This document shows positions 11,484 to 20,736 of a stretch of DNA of 64,000 bases, one piece after another. The first letter of the stretch is position 1; each line of letters begins with the position of its first letter. The position numbers were made by a program, and so were the translations under genes. Where the stretch lies: contig JABSSW010000021.1 in assembly GCA_018902385.1 (NCBI GenBank), forward strand, positions 434,001-498,000, written 5' to 3'. The notes under the pieces are model-generated. The model did no database searches. It had not been told where the DNA came from and saw only the letters and a list, made by a program, of their open reading frames with translations. The stretch is from Physcia stellaris (taxonomy: Eukaryota; Ascomycota; Lecanoromycetes; Caliciales; Physciaceae).

Positions 11484-12926
11484 CTCTGACTAATAGAAAT
11501 GACTAGTATCTGGTATCTAGCTGTGGCTGTAGTGGGGAGATAGCCTGGTGTCGTTGGTTGGGTGCTACCAGATAGTTGGTCGATGATATTGATCAACGGT
11601 AGTACCAACGATACGTTTGACAGCAGGTAATCAGTAAGATTGCTATGGTCCGGGAAGAAGAGAGAGATGAGAACAAGTTGCTGAACAGTTATCAGAGGGA
11701 AAGTAGATCCTAGGTGGTTGATGGAAAGATTTGAGAGGTAGGTTTGAAGGGTGCTGAGGATTTTATATACAGCATTTGGTTGCCATAGTTGCTGCGAGTG
11801 TTCTGACGTGAAATGAGGGAAAGACATCTTTAAGCAAACACGCCATTTTAAAGTCAGACTTCGCTTCGAGTGATGGGTGAATATAGCCATATTGTGGCGG
11901 ATCTTTAGGTGTGTTTTATAGAACATCAAGATTTTGCTTGTTAAAGAAGAGAGGTGATGAGTCAAAACTCCAAGATGTCTGTGTCAGTAAATCACATATA
12001 TATAGAGTCACCCATTGCTTTGGCAACCAAATTATAGAAGTGTCAGGCGTTGCAAGCAAGCTTGATTGTCTCGATCCCAAAGGCAAGTAAGTGTTAGCAT
12101 ACAAGCTTCATGATCTGTGTATGTCAAGCCAAACCACTAGGCTCTGTACGTCAATTCTGGCCAGGCGCATGGGGTAGGCGTAATGGACAAGTATCAGAGA
12201 TACTGCTAGCTCGGTTTACCAGGACATTGGGAAAATGCCTGGGTGTAATAACTACAACAAAGAAAGTACAACAATCAAGCCAGCAGAGAATAGAGAAGGG
12301 TATTTGTAGTTTGCTTATGTCAGATCTAGCGCCATCATCTCCAACAAGTATGCTTTGTTTCTTTACTCTGTAGCCTTCCTTTTGCAATGAGCATGGAGAT
12401 GATCCGGATAAGGTGACTGAGGACCAAAGTCATTGATTGAGGAGCTGAGGTTTCGACCTCATTGCGGTCTGGGTATACCGTACGGATACTGATCGCAGAT
12501 CTGTCTCTGGATACCTCTTGTTGTGACTTTTCCAGCGCATCGATGGTTAAGGTAGAACTTTACCAGTCCGGTCGCCATAGGTCTGATGCGTTGTTGTGGA
12601 TTCGATGTAGAACGGCCCAACAGAAAGGAAGATATTCACTGACAGAAGTTGTCACATCTCATTCATACGCTAGGCTTGATTTAGGAGAAGCGGCATCGGA
12701 GCGTCCTTTGACTGCAGCAATACATCAGATACGTCCTTACTTAGACATGGATAGATATGACGAATTAATGACGATTGGCCTGAGGTGTCGTTGAGGAAGG
12801 TCATGCCATCTAATAGGCAACCAGTGATGTAGAAGTATCTATTAAATTACAAGCCAAGACGCCGAGCTGGCAGACGCTGGCATTGGAAAGCAAAGCGCTT
12901 AACCGACGGCCATCGGTCTGTGTAGT
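11484..12926. other. intergenic, no convincing gene
   Basis: This stretch holds the promoter of the 963-residue coiled-coil gene and the 3' side of RPT2. A 166-codon minus-strand frame at 11465-11965 and plus-strand frames at 12110-12373 and 12462-12794 lack splice support and have unlikely composition, so I do not call them genes. The part around 11,880-12,010 is somewhat AT-rich. Confidence 0.45.
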
Positions 12927-14503
12927 CTACAAATACAACCCTTCAGGTTCACCCTCACTCTTAGTCTTCATCACTCTCTCCCGGGCTGACCTAAAATCCG
13001 CCATCTGGACCCTCATTCTTCGCTCTCTCAGAGCAAGTAGACCTGCCTCGGAGCAAATGGCCTTGATGTCCGCGCCCGAGAGATCATCCTTCTGGTTGAT
13101 AAACTCGTCCAGTTCAACGTCTTCGCTGAGAGACATTTTGGACGTGTGCAGGTTGAAGATCTTACGCTTGGTGTTTTCTATAGAATGTTAGTGAAAGCAC
13201 ATAAGATGTGTAGCGGATACGTACGGTCTGGGTTTTCAAAGAGAATCTTGCGGTCGATTCTGCCAGGACGAATGAGAGCAGGGTCCAAAGTGTCGATCTT
13301 GTTCGTAGCTAAGATGACTTTGACGTCTCCTCGATCGTCGAATCCGTCCAGCTGGTTGAGGAGCTCCAACATTGTGCGCTGCACCTCACGTTCACCTCCT
13401 GACGTAGACTCGTAGCGCTTGGTACCAATCGCATCAATCTCGTCGATGAAGACAATCGATGGGGCATGTTCTGCCGCAACCTGGAATATCTGCCGCACCA
13501 GGCGAGGCCCGTCTCCAAGGTATTTCTGAATAAGCTCGCTACCAACGATGCGGAGAAATGTTGCGCTTGTCTGATTCGCCACCGCCTTTGCAAGTAATGT
13601 TTTCCCTGTACCTGGACCTCCGTAGAGTATGACGCCTTTGGGTGGCTTGATGCCCATTTCTTCGTAAAGCTCCGGGTGCAGTAAAGGCAGCTCGACCGCT
13701 TCTCGCACTTCCTGGATCTGAGTCTCGAGCCCACCGATATCAGCGTAGGACTCCGTAGGCGCTTTATCCAGCTTCATAACAGAGACCAGTGGGTCTGCAT
13801 CGTCTGTCAAGACGCCAACAACCGACACTGACTTATGATGCAGCAGAATGCTCGCCCCAGGCTCTAATAAGTCTTTGTCGACGAACGACATGATAGAGAC
13901 ATAGTATTCCGGACCTGTAGCGCTTGAAACGATCGCATGATCGTCGTCGATCATCTCTTCCAAGTTGCCAACACCCATAGGACTACCCCTCATATCGTCC
14001 ACCCGGCTTCGCTCATCAGCGTTTCTATCCAATGCATCCGAGTCGCCACCGGCTGAGGCAGGCGTGGTGGTATTCTGAGCCTTTGCTTTCCTTATGCGCT
14101 CTTGATTCTCAACGTATTCTTCCTCTAGCAGTAGATGATCGTGAACGCGTTGCATCCGGAGGTACTTGAGCTTGCATCTTGAAGTTGGATATATCGTAGG
14201 AAGCTTGGTTGATGCATTAGGTCCGGCTGCCTTACGTTTCTTACGACCAATACGGGTTGTAGGCTGTGGTGGCGGCTCGTACTTGGGCTTCTCCTTCTAC
14301 GGTGCGATGAACGTCAGCAATCCGAATAGTCGCCGCAAGTCATTTGCCAGTGTCAAATCTTGGGACATCAAAAATATAATATACCTTCTTATCTTTATCA
14401 TCTTTCCCATCTCCGCCTTGAGGTGGGCCTAGATTAGAGGTGGTTTGACCCTGAAGCTCGTCAGTAAAGTGTGGCCTCATGACATTCGGGCTGAGCTTAC
14501 CAT
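12927..14503 (-). CDS. RPT2: 26S proteasome regulatory subunit 4 (Rpt2), AAA+ ATPase
   Basis: Exons 14503-14501, 14450-14385, 14296-13225 and 13177-12927 give 463 residues. The first exon is just the ATG, followed at once by GTAAGC. The splice yields MGQTTSN, keeping the MGQ myristoylation signal known for Rpt2. Introns are 50, 88 and 47 bp. The protein carries the family's KPKYEPP and GRKKRK stretches, an N-terminal coiled coil ([14 protein letters not shown]), an OB fold, Walker A GGPGTGKT (249-256), Walker B IVFIDEID (304-311), an intact arginine-finger region (IRPGRIDRK) and a C-terminal LYL matching the HbYX motif that opens the 20S gate. Rpt2 is one of six ATPases in the base of the 19S particle; it unfolds ubiquitylated substrates in nucleus and cytosol. 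The gene is divergent from UBC1, with which it shares a promoter region. Confidence 0.97.
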
Positions 14504-15174
14504 GGAGTCTTGGCAAACGAGATCTCAGGTGTCGTCAGAGTATGCAGACAGATTCTCTCCCGAAAGCGCTTAAGAGTACAACGCTGGCAGATGATATTGT
14601 GAACAGGGGAGGGCGGTTGGATGTTGGCGGTGATGAAGTTTGCAGATATGTGTTGGAAGTTTGGGTATGGAGGCAGCTTCGTGACGCGGATGAGCCGCCT
14701 AGCTGTGATTGGTTGTGTCATATATGCACCAGCCACGATATTCGGGCCGACATCCCCGCTGTGGCTTTTGTCCGAAGCTCACTTGTGATGCCCAATGCGT
14801 CCGAGCCCGATGAGAAAGAGCTCTCACTCTCTCATATTGCTGAACCTTTGACCATTGAACAATCTCATTGTGAGAGCAACATCTCTTTACTTTCTTTGTC
14901 ATCAATTTAGCCCTGGCTTACTTCATCACTTATGAGTCCTGGTGTTCTCTCATAACTCCTCTCACACGAGGCTACAGCTGCTGCCTTGACTAATCCGCTA
15001 TTGTTCTGACTCGATCACAGAAGTCTAGACCCTCACTCTAATCACTGATACTAAGCATCTCAGAGATTCCTTGCCGCACCTTCCCATCATCATTGCTTGC
15101 TTTCCAATATCAGCAACATCGATCCCTCCCCCTAGCCAACCCAGCTTACTTTAACGACCTACCAATCCTGAGCA
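14504..15174. promoter_or_regulatory. shared divergent promoter region of RPT2 and UBC1
   Basis: The 671 bp between the start codons of two head-to-head ubiquitin-proteasome genes must hold both promoters. A TTGGCAAA at about 14,510, next to the RPT2 start, partly matches the proteasome-associated control element GGTGGCAAA known from yeast. The match is imperfect and could be chance. The UBC1 side is pyrimidine-rich (about 14,930-15,170), as is common upstream of fungal housekeeping genes. Confidence 0.55.
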
Positions 15175-16048
15175 ATGACCACCCAGCGGGCCCGCCGTAT
15201 TGCGAAGGAGATTGCCGAAGTCCACAGAGATACCCTCTCAGGAGTCAGCGTCGATGCGCTTGGAAACGGGGACGACCTGACGCACCTGAAGGGTTCGTTC
15301 AAAGGCCCATCAGGTACATCCTACGAAGGCGGCACCTACAAGATCGACATCAAGATACCCAACGAATATCCCTTCCGGCCGCCCATAATGAAATTCGAGA
15401 ACAAAGTCTGGCACCCCAACATCAGCAGTCAAACCGTAAGTTCCATCGCCCTCTCCCCTATCCCATCCGCCAAATGTTCCTAAAGCTAACTCCATCGCTA
15501 GGGCGCAATCTGCCTCGATACCCTTGGATCAGGCTGGTCGCCGGTTCTAACGCTCAAATCGACCCTCATGTCCCTTCAATCGCTGCTCAGCACGCCCGAA
15601 CCCAGAGACCCCCAGGACGCAGTCGCAGCCAATATGTACACCAAGAACAAACCCGAGTTCGATCGCGTCGCCACGGAATGGGCCGTCAAGTACGCCAACG
15701 CGCCCAAGCGATCGACGGGCGAGGGCAGCGGTAGCGTGACCGCGGAGTCGAAGAAGGCGCTGAAGCGGAAGTCAAAGGAGGAGGAAGAAGCAGAGCGGGT
15801 CGCACAGTGAGTTTTGGACTTTCTCCACCATTTTGAGCAATCTTGTAGCAAGAGGGGCTGACGAGGATTATAGATACGGCGGCTATAATCAAGCGATGAT
15901 CGACCAGTTCGTGCTCATGGGCTTTGATCTCGATCGCGTGGTGGATGCCTTCGATTACGTCGGCATTGACAGGAACGGCGGAGAGGAATACATGTTGGAA
16001 GAAGCATACATGGGGGACATCACCGCGAGGCTTTTAGGCGAGCCTTGA
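15175..16048 (+). CDS. UBC1: ubiquitin-conjugating enzyme E2 with C-terminal UBA domain (Ubc1/E2-25K type)
   Basis: Exons 15175-15435, 15502-15806 and 15874-16048 give 246 residues. Introns are 66 and 67 bp, with donors GTAAGT and GTGAGT and branch sites GCTAAC and GCTGAC. The UBC fold covers about residues 4-150: the PNEYPFRPP proline stretch, HPN motif and catalytic cysteine in GAICLD (Cys91) are all present. A charged linker (KKALKRKSKEEEEAE) leads to a UBA domain in the last exon with MGFDLDRVVDAF and GIDRNGGEEYMLE. This is the arrangement of yeast Ubc1 and animal E2-25K, which extend Lys48-linked chains on substrates for the proteasome. It sits head-to-head with RPT2, suggesting co-expression of chain building and degradation. 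Length and motifs fit the family. Confidence 0.95.
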
Positions 16049-17502
16049 CGAAAGGGAGAAGAAGTGAAGTGGTTCTTGGGGCAGAGGATTCACATGCATT
16101 TGTACAGCTAGCGTCGAATCGAGGAACTGGAAGCAAGGTACACCTTATCTACGAATTTTTGCACCATGCGGTCGGGATGGGCGTTCGGAGTGTGGAGTCC
16201 TGAGCTCTTGATAATAAGGTAGCTCAGTGGTATCTCCAGGACCTGAATCTTGAAATCTTTGTGCTTTCCCCCTTTCATTCAATTCCCCACAAAGTGACCG
16301 CCGCACGGCTTTCAAACGATGTTTGGAAGTTCCTCCACGCTTTCACTTGTTATCCTTTTTCTCGTTCTCCTGATTGGATATTCAATATTATCTGACTATG
16401 AATTTGCGATTTTCATATACAGGTTCTATCTCTGTCGTCCAGGTTCCCCATCCATAAGACTTATCATCACGTCCAACCGCCATTTCCAATTTCCTAATTT
16501 CGAATTCCTATTCTCGTTTCCCCATTCCCTATTTCCCATCGATCTCTGACTTGATATTCAGCCCGATGAGATCCCCCTACTTTCTAGGGAGAGCTGTAAG
16601 GTTCGTATTTTTCTTTTTTTTTCCTTTAATTTTTTTCCTTTAATTTTTTTTCTTTTTTTGAGCTTTTTGCTTTTTGCTTGAGGGAGGGGGAATGGGGAGG
16701 GGGAAAAGGGGAAAGAGGCATTTCTTGTTTTCATCTTTTTTTGTCGCTCCGGCATTCAATCTCGTTTCATATGTCCATATTAAAGAAGTCATGAGCAAAT
16801 CAACGCGGAAGGATCGCAGAATCGATATGAAATCCACGGATATACGAGTTTGATGCTTCAACCGTCGAGGATAAGAACGGAGGACGCGAGAGAGGGGGTG
16901 ATGAGCAAAAAAGCTGAGATGGTATTGAGATGAGGCTCTAGGACTGGCTAGGACCTTCCCGGGACGGAGATGGGAGAGGGGGTAGAAGGGGGTTGTTTTG
17001 GTTTCTTTTGAGACTTTACTCATGGATGGAAAGTAATGAGGTTGAGTCGGTTTACGGGGACATGTAGAGGGAAGGGAAGAGTTTTCAAGGGGGTTGGGAA
17101 ATATTGGGATGTACTCATCTATAAACACTAGCAGGCTTCTCTGCTGGTGCGGTGACGTGTTGGTTGACTCTAGGACTTTTGGGGGATTTCAATGTGCGAG
17201 TCTCTTGTTCGATGCTTTTCTATGGGTTCACGTTCTGGGAATGAGAAGCATTGTGTCGAATGACAGCCCGCATCCAGAGCACAATGTTTCGTTAAGAAGT
17301 AGCAGGAGGCTGCAGGATATACCTGTGTATGCGAATCTTATAGGTGTATTTGTCTGAATTTTGGGGTATACAGTGATGGCGATGATTGCTGCTGCTATCG
17401 TCAGACGTGGCGACTAGACTTTCACTGTTTGAGATAAGTCAGGGTTACGAGTATATCTGTAATGTATGAAAGTTCTTCACGCCTGACAGTGGACTCACAT
17501 GT
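16049..17502. other. intergenic with low-complexity tract, no convincing gene
   Basis: This is the UBC1 3' region, followed by a T-rich tract and the downstream side of the dehydrogenase gene. A 76-codon hydrophobic plus-strand frame at 16319 and a 162-codon minus-strand frame ending at 16640 overlap low-complexity sequence and are not supported. The words TAGCTCAGTGGTA near 16,216 look like a tRNA A box, but no B box follows. Confidence 0.45.
16606..16680. repeat. T-rich low-complexity tract
   Basis: A pyrimidine run dominated by T, with the short word CCTTTAATTTTTTT repeated, is followed on the right by a purine-rich G/A tract to about 16,715. It may act as a transcription end or spacer; no gene is implied. 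Confidence 0.6.
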
Positions 17503-18339
17503 TCACTGAGCGGTATATCCACCATCAACGGGCAGCGCGATTCCGGTCACATAATCCGCATCTTCACTAGCCAGAAAGACCGCAGCTTTCGCCGCATCGG
17601 CCGCATCCCCAAAATCCCCCCAAGGCGTCACCGCCGATAAGATAGCCCTCGTTTCGGGATCCATATCCTTGATCATCGGCGTCGTCAAATACCCCGGGCA
17701 AAGGGCATTGCAGTGAATCTTATCTTTCGCCTGCTCCACAGCGACCGCCTTGGTCATGAGGACCACGGCCCCCTTGGAGGCGCAATACGCCACCGCGCGA
17801 GTGCCGACCAAACCCATTATGCTAGCCGTGTTGACGATCCACCCGCGATGGCCGCTGGGATGAGGCTCTTGGCGTAGGAATTGAGCGACCGAGTGTTTGC
17901 AGCCGAGGAAGACGGAGCGAGCGTTCACTGCCATGACTCGGTCGTAGATTTCTTCTTCCACGTCCTGGACGGGATTCAGGTTTGGGCCGCCGGTGATGCC
18001 GGCGTTGTTGACCATGATGTCCAGTCTTCCTCCGGCCTTCACGGCTTCTTCAATCAGCGCTTTGATTTGTCCACCGTCTGTGACATCCGTTTTGACGAAG
18101 ATGGCTTTGTTGGCACCTTGTCTCTGGCAAATGACCTCGTGTGTCGGTGTCCCTGCATCTTCAGCGCCGAGCTCTGTGCCCGCCGTGATGGGGTGGAGAT
18201 CTGCGCACACGACCAGCCTGGTCCCTTGGGCGGCGAAGGCGAGGGCGATGGCGCGACCTAGGCCGGAGGCGGCGCCGGTTACGATGGCGACTTTGTCGGC
18301 GAGGCGTTGGCCTGTTGCTGGTGCTTGGGATGCGGACAT
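17503..18339 (-). CDS. short-chain dehydrogenase/reductase (classical SDR)
   Basis: A single exon of 278 residues starts at the ATG at 18339. It has all marks of a classical SDR: the nucleotide-binding TGAASGLG (21-28), NNAG (111-114), catalytic Ser173 in NTASIMG, and the YCASK active site with Tyr185 and Lys189. PGYLTTPM follows, as usual. An insertion of about 15 residues after the second beta strand (ITAGTELGAEDAGTPTHE) is typical of fungal glucose/ribitol-type SDRs. An Asp at the end of beta-2 (CADLHP) suggests NAD(H) preference. There is no signal peptide, so it is probably cytosolic; the substrate cannot be told. The 3' end VTGIALPVDGGYTAQ matches the usual C-terminal motif. It stands alone, with no pathway neighbours. 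Confidence 0.93.
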   Translation of the reverse strand: MSASQAPATGQRLADKVAIVTGAASGLGRAIALAFAAQGTRLVVCADLHPITAGTELGAEDAGTPTHEVICQRQGANKAIFVKTDVTDGGQIKALIEEAVKAGGRLDIMVNNAGITGGPNLNPVQDVEEEIYDRVMAVNARSVFLGCKHSVAQFLRQEPHPSGHRGWIVNTASIMGLVGTRAVAYCASKGAVVLMTKAVAVEQAKDKIHCNALCPGYLTTPMIKDMDPETRAILSAVTPWGDFGDAADAAKAAVFLASEDADYVTGIALPVDGGYTAQ

Positions 18340-19313
18340 GGCGATCCTGGATGAGTGGGTTCGAGCGAGCTTTCGTCCATTGTTATAGCGGGGTCAGCAT
18401 GAGACGATGGATTCGCGTGCAGCATTCATATAGTGTTTCTGTCCTGTCCCGGTAGTCTATGACGCAAGAAGATGTTGAAACGCACGGTGCACTGACTGCA
18501 CTGCAAGCGAGTACGAGTAGATGGCGGAGTTGGGGCATTGGTGGGTCTACGGAGATCTACATCATATAAGTTGACTAGGGTTGTTTAGGGTTATTGCACA
18601 GACCGCACAGGCTGCGTGCCCCCCATGTAGCCTCTCAATTGCTGATATTCGCGACAGGCTTTCCATTATCGCATTGTGGCTCTAACTTTGGATCACTCAT
18701 GTGCCCTTTTTGACCTATCCAGCATAGTCGGATTGAATGCTGTTGGTTGGATACAGAACTGCCTAGTGGTTGGAGGAATACCCCGAGTACACCAGACAGG
18801 GACAAAACGGGACAAAACAGATATTCGAGAATAAAAAAAGCAAAACAGAGTCCTTTCATCGAATGAGTAGCTGCGCCAAAAATACCCTCAATGTTAAGCC
18901 CTAAAAGGACACACACTTCGACTTCATTCAAGGACATGCTGGAGATTGTAGGCCCCGCGAATCTTCCGAAATAGGACTGCTTGGTAAGCCTGGAGCTACA
19001 TCAACGTTGGTAATTGATCTAGAGATGGTTGTCCGCCATATCCGTGGAGTAAGGGGTTTCGCGTGCTGTTGTTCCGCATCAGGTCCTCCTATCATGGGTT
19101 CCGGACACGAACACCATGAATTGCGGCCACTCCATTGCTGAGATCATTAGTCGTTTCCCATACTCGTCAGGTTTCTCGCATACCTTCCAATTTTTTCTCT
19201 CGTCCTTCGAAAGTCTCGCCAAGCTTTTCTTTCATTTGTTCATCCTTTTTTGCTTCCTTCTTCTCGATAATTGCAAGCTTTACCCTAGTCTTTCGGTATC
19301 GTTCTGATGTTGG
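18340..19313. other. intergenic, no gene seen
   Basis: This stretch contains the dehydrogenase promoter and the 3' side of the next minus-strand gene. Only short frames without splice context were found. Confidence 0.5.
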
Positions 19314-20195
19314 TCAACCCCGGGTCCACGCCCAAGAGGGGTTTGGCTCGACGCTCAGATTCAGCCCAGCCATTGCAGTCGTGAACAATGCCCTTTGATC
19401 ATCTGATGGAGCTTGCCTTATCGAAGGATCGATGAGCATTGTAGCGTGGAAGGCTGTGATTCCTGGGTGTGTACTAAGATTCATAACACCGTACTCTGCG
19501 GGTAGGATCAGATAAGCCATCAACGACCTGAATCCCTGGTCCTTTATTTTTAACCTCCATGGAGTTAACGTCCGTAGGTCGTTGCTTGGTTTTTGCTTAT
19601 GATAGACTTGGAAATGAATGTCTAGACCATAGTCTTCGAATATCATCTGTCAATCATTAGCCATTTAAACATCAAGTATATGCACTGTGAGAGCAACCTT
19701 TCTGAGGTTCGCAAAGTTCTTATCGTCCCTCCTCCGGTCAGGACTCTCCCTGATCTTACGCTCCAGATTGTCAATGTTATCGTCATGCTCGTCATCGCTC
19801 CGGGTTATTGACCGGCGCTCCCAAAGCCAGGTTTCAAAATAATCCTCACGTTCTTCCGCAGTAAGTTCATCCAATTCACTGAAGCACAACGCATGCAAGG
19901 ATTGGTAATCTTTTTCACTCAAGTGGTCAGAGGGATCGCAGCATCCATGGAAACACAACCAGATTGTGTGCCACTCTTTAATAGACTCCTCATAGGCTGT
20001 TTGTCGTACATGTGAGCTAATGATATCGAGGAGCTCAGGTGCTAATTGCTTTGCGGCAATTACTTGGCGTGTATTCTTGATAAACTTGCGGAAGGCAGAC
20101 ATAGTTGCTTTGACCACGGCGTGGGCCTCAATACAGGCGCCCAGTTCGTCCGCGTCGACGGGTGTCGCCCATGCTACGGTTAAATTGTTGACCAT
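19314..20195 (-). CDS. hypothetical protein, two exons
   Basis: Exons 20195-19698 and 19646-19314 give 276 residues. The 51-bp intron has branch GGCTAATG and acceptor GACAG but a weak donor (GTTGCT); both sides are phase 0 (NLRK then MIFEDYG). The N-terminal half is helical (LAPELLDIISSHV, then WHTIWLCFHGC) with a charged Asp/Glu-rich stretch at about 130-160. The second exon contains a beta-rich region ending in SWAWTRG. I do not recognise the family; it resembles the many uncharacterised intracellular proteins of Pezizomycotina that begin with an F-box-like helical segment, though no clear F-box is visible. No signal peptide or membrane segment. If the intron is not used, the first exon alone would end at 19665. 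Confidence 0.6.
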
Positions 20196-20736
20196 CTCTG
20201 TGATCTATAGAGATCTAGGTAGAAAGCTCGTGGCGGTTAAGATTACAGCTGTCTTAGCAGGGATACTGTCTGTCAAAAAAATTGGCGAGATTGAAGTTTG
20301 TAGCAAGGTAGAATTGGAGATAAGTACGAACCAAACACAAAGAACAGAGGTGGATGTCTCAGGAAAGGTATACTGCATGACGCTTAAATGCCATGGAAGA
20401 GCCTTTATCTCAACGAAATGCAGGTGCCCTTACTGTGATGATTCTAGAATCAGCCTGCAACTCTCCCTTCTTATCATCTTGCTTGCTTCCATTATGATAT
20501 TAGCTGTACTTCAAAGGTCCTGATGTTCGCTAAAAGTCCCATCTGGCGCAAAAGACAATATGCACAGAGACAAAATCCGAAACTCTTTTGCGGTAATTGC
20601 TTCCAATCTGATAGGAGAATCTACTCTCCAAGAAATACCACTCGTCCTGGTGTAGAGCGTTCTTCCAGCTCGCACTAAGATCCAATTTGGGAACAAATAT
20701 GCCATCAGCACACCGGACAAATAGCGTTCGTTCGTG
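20196..20736. other. intergenic, no gene seen
   Basis: A plus-strand frame at 20020-20523 overlaps the preceding gene on the opposite strand and has no family likeness. I call nothing here. Confidence 0.45.

Noticed and set aside
11465-11965. 166-codon minus-strand frame upstream of the 963-residue coiled-coil gene
   Set aside because: It overlaps that gene's first exon in another frame, lacks an ATG at its left-most codon and has no family likeness.
16214-16236. tRNA A-box-like sequence (TAGCTCAGTGGTA)
   Set aside because: No B box, T arm or acceptor stem follows within tRNA length.
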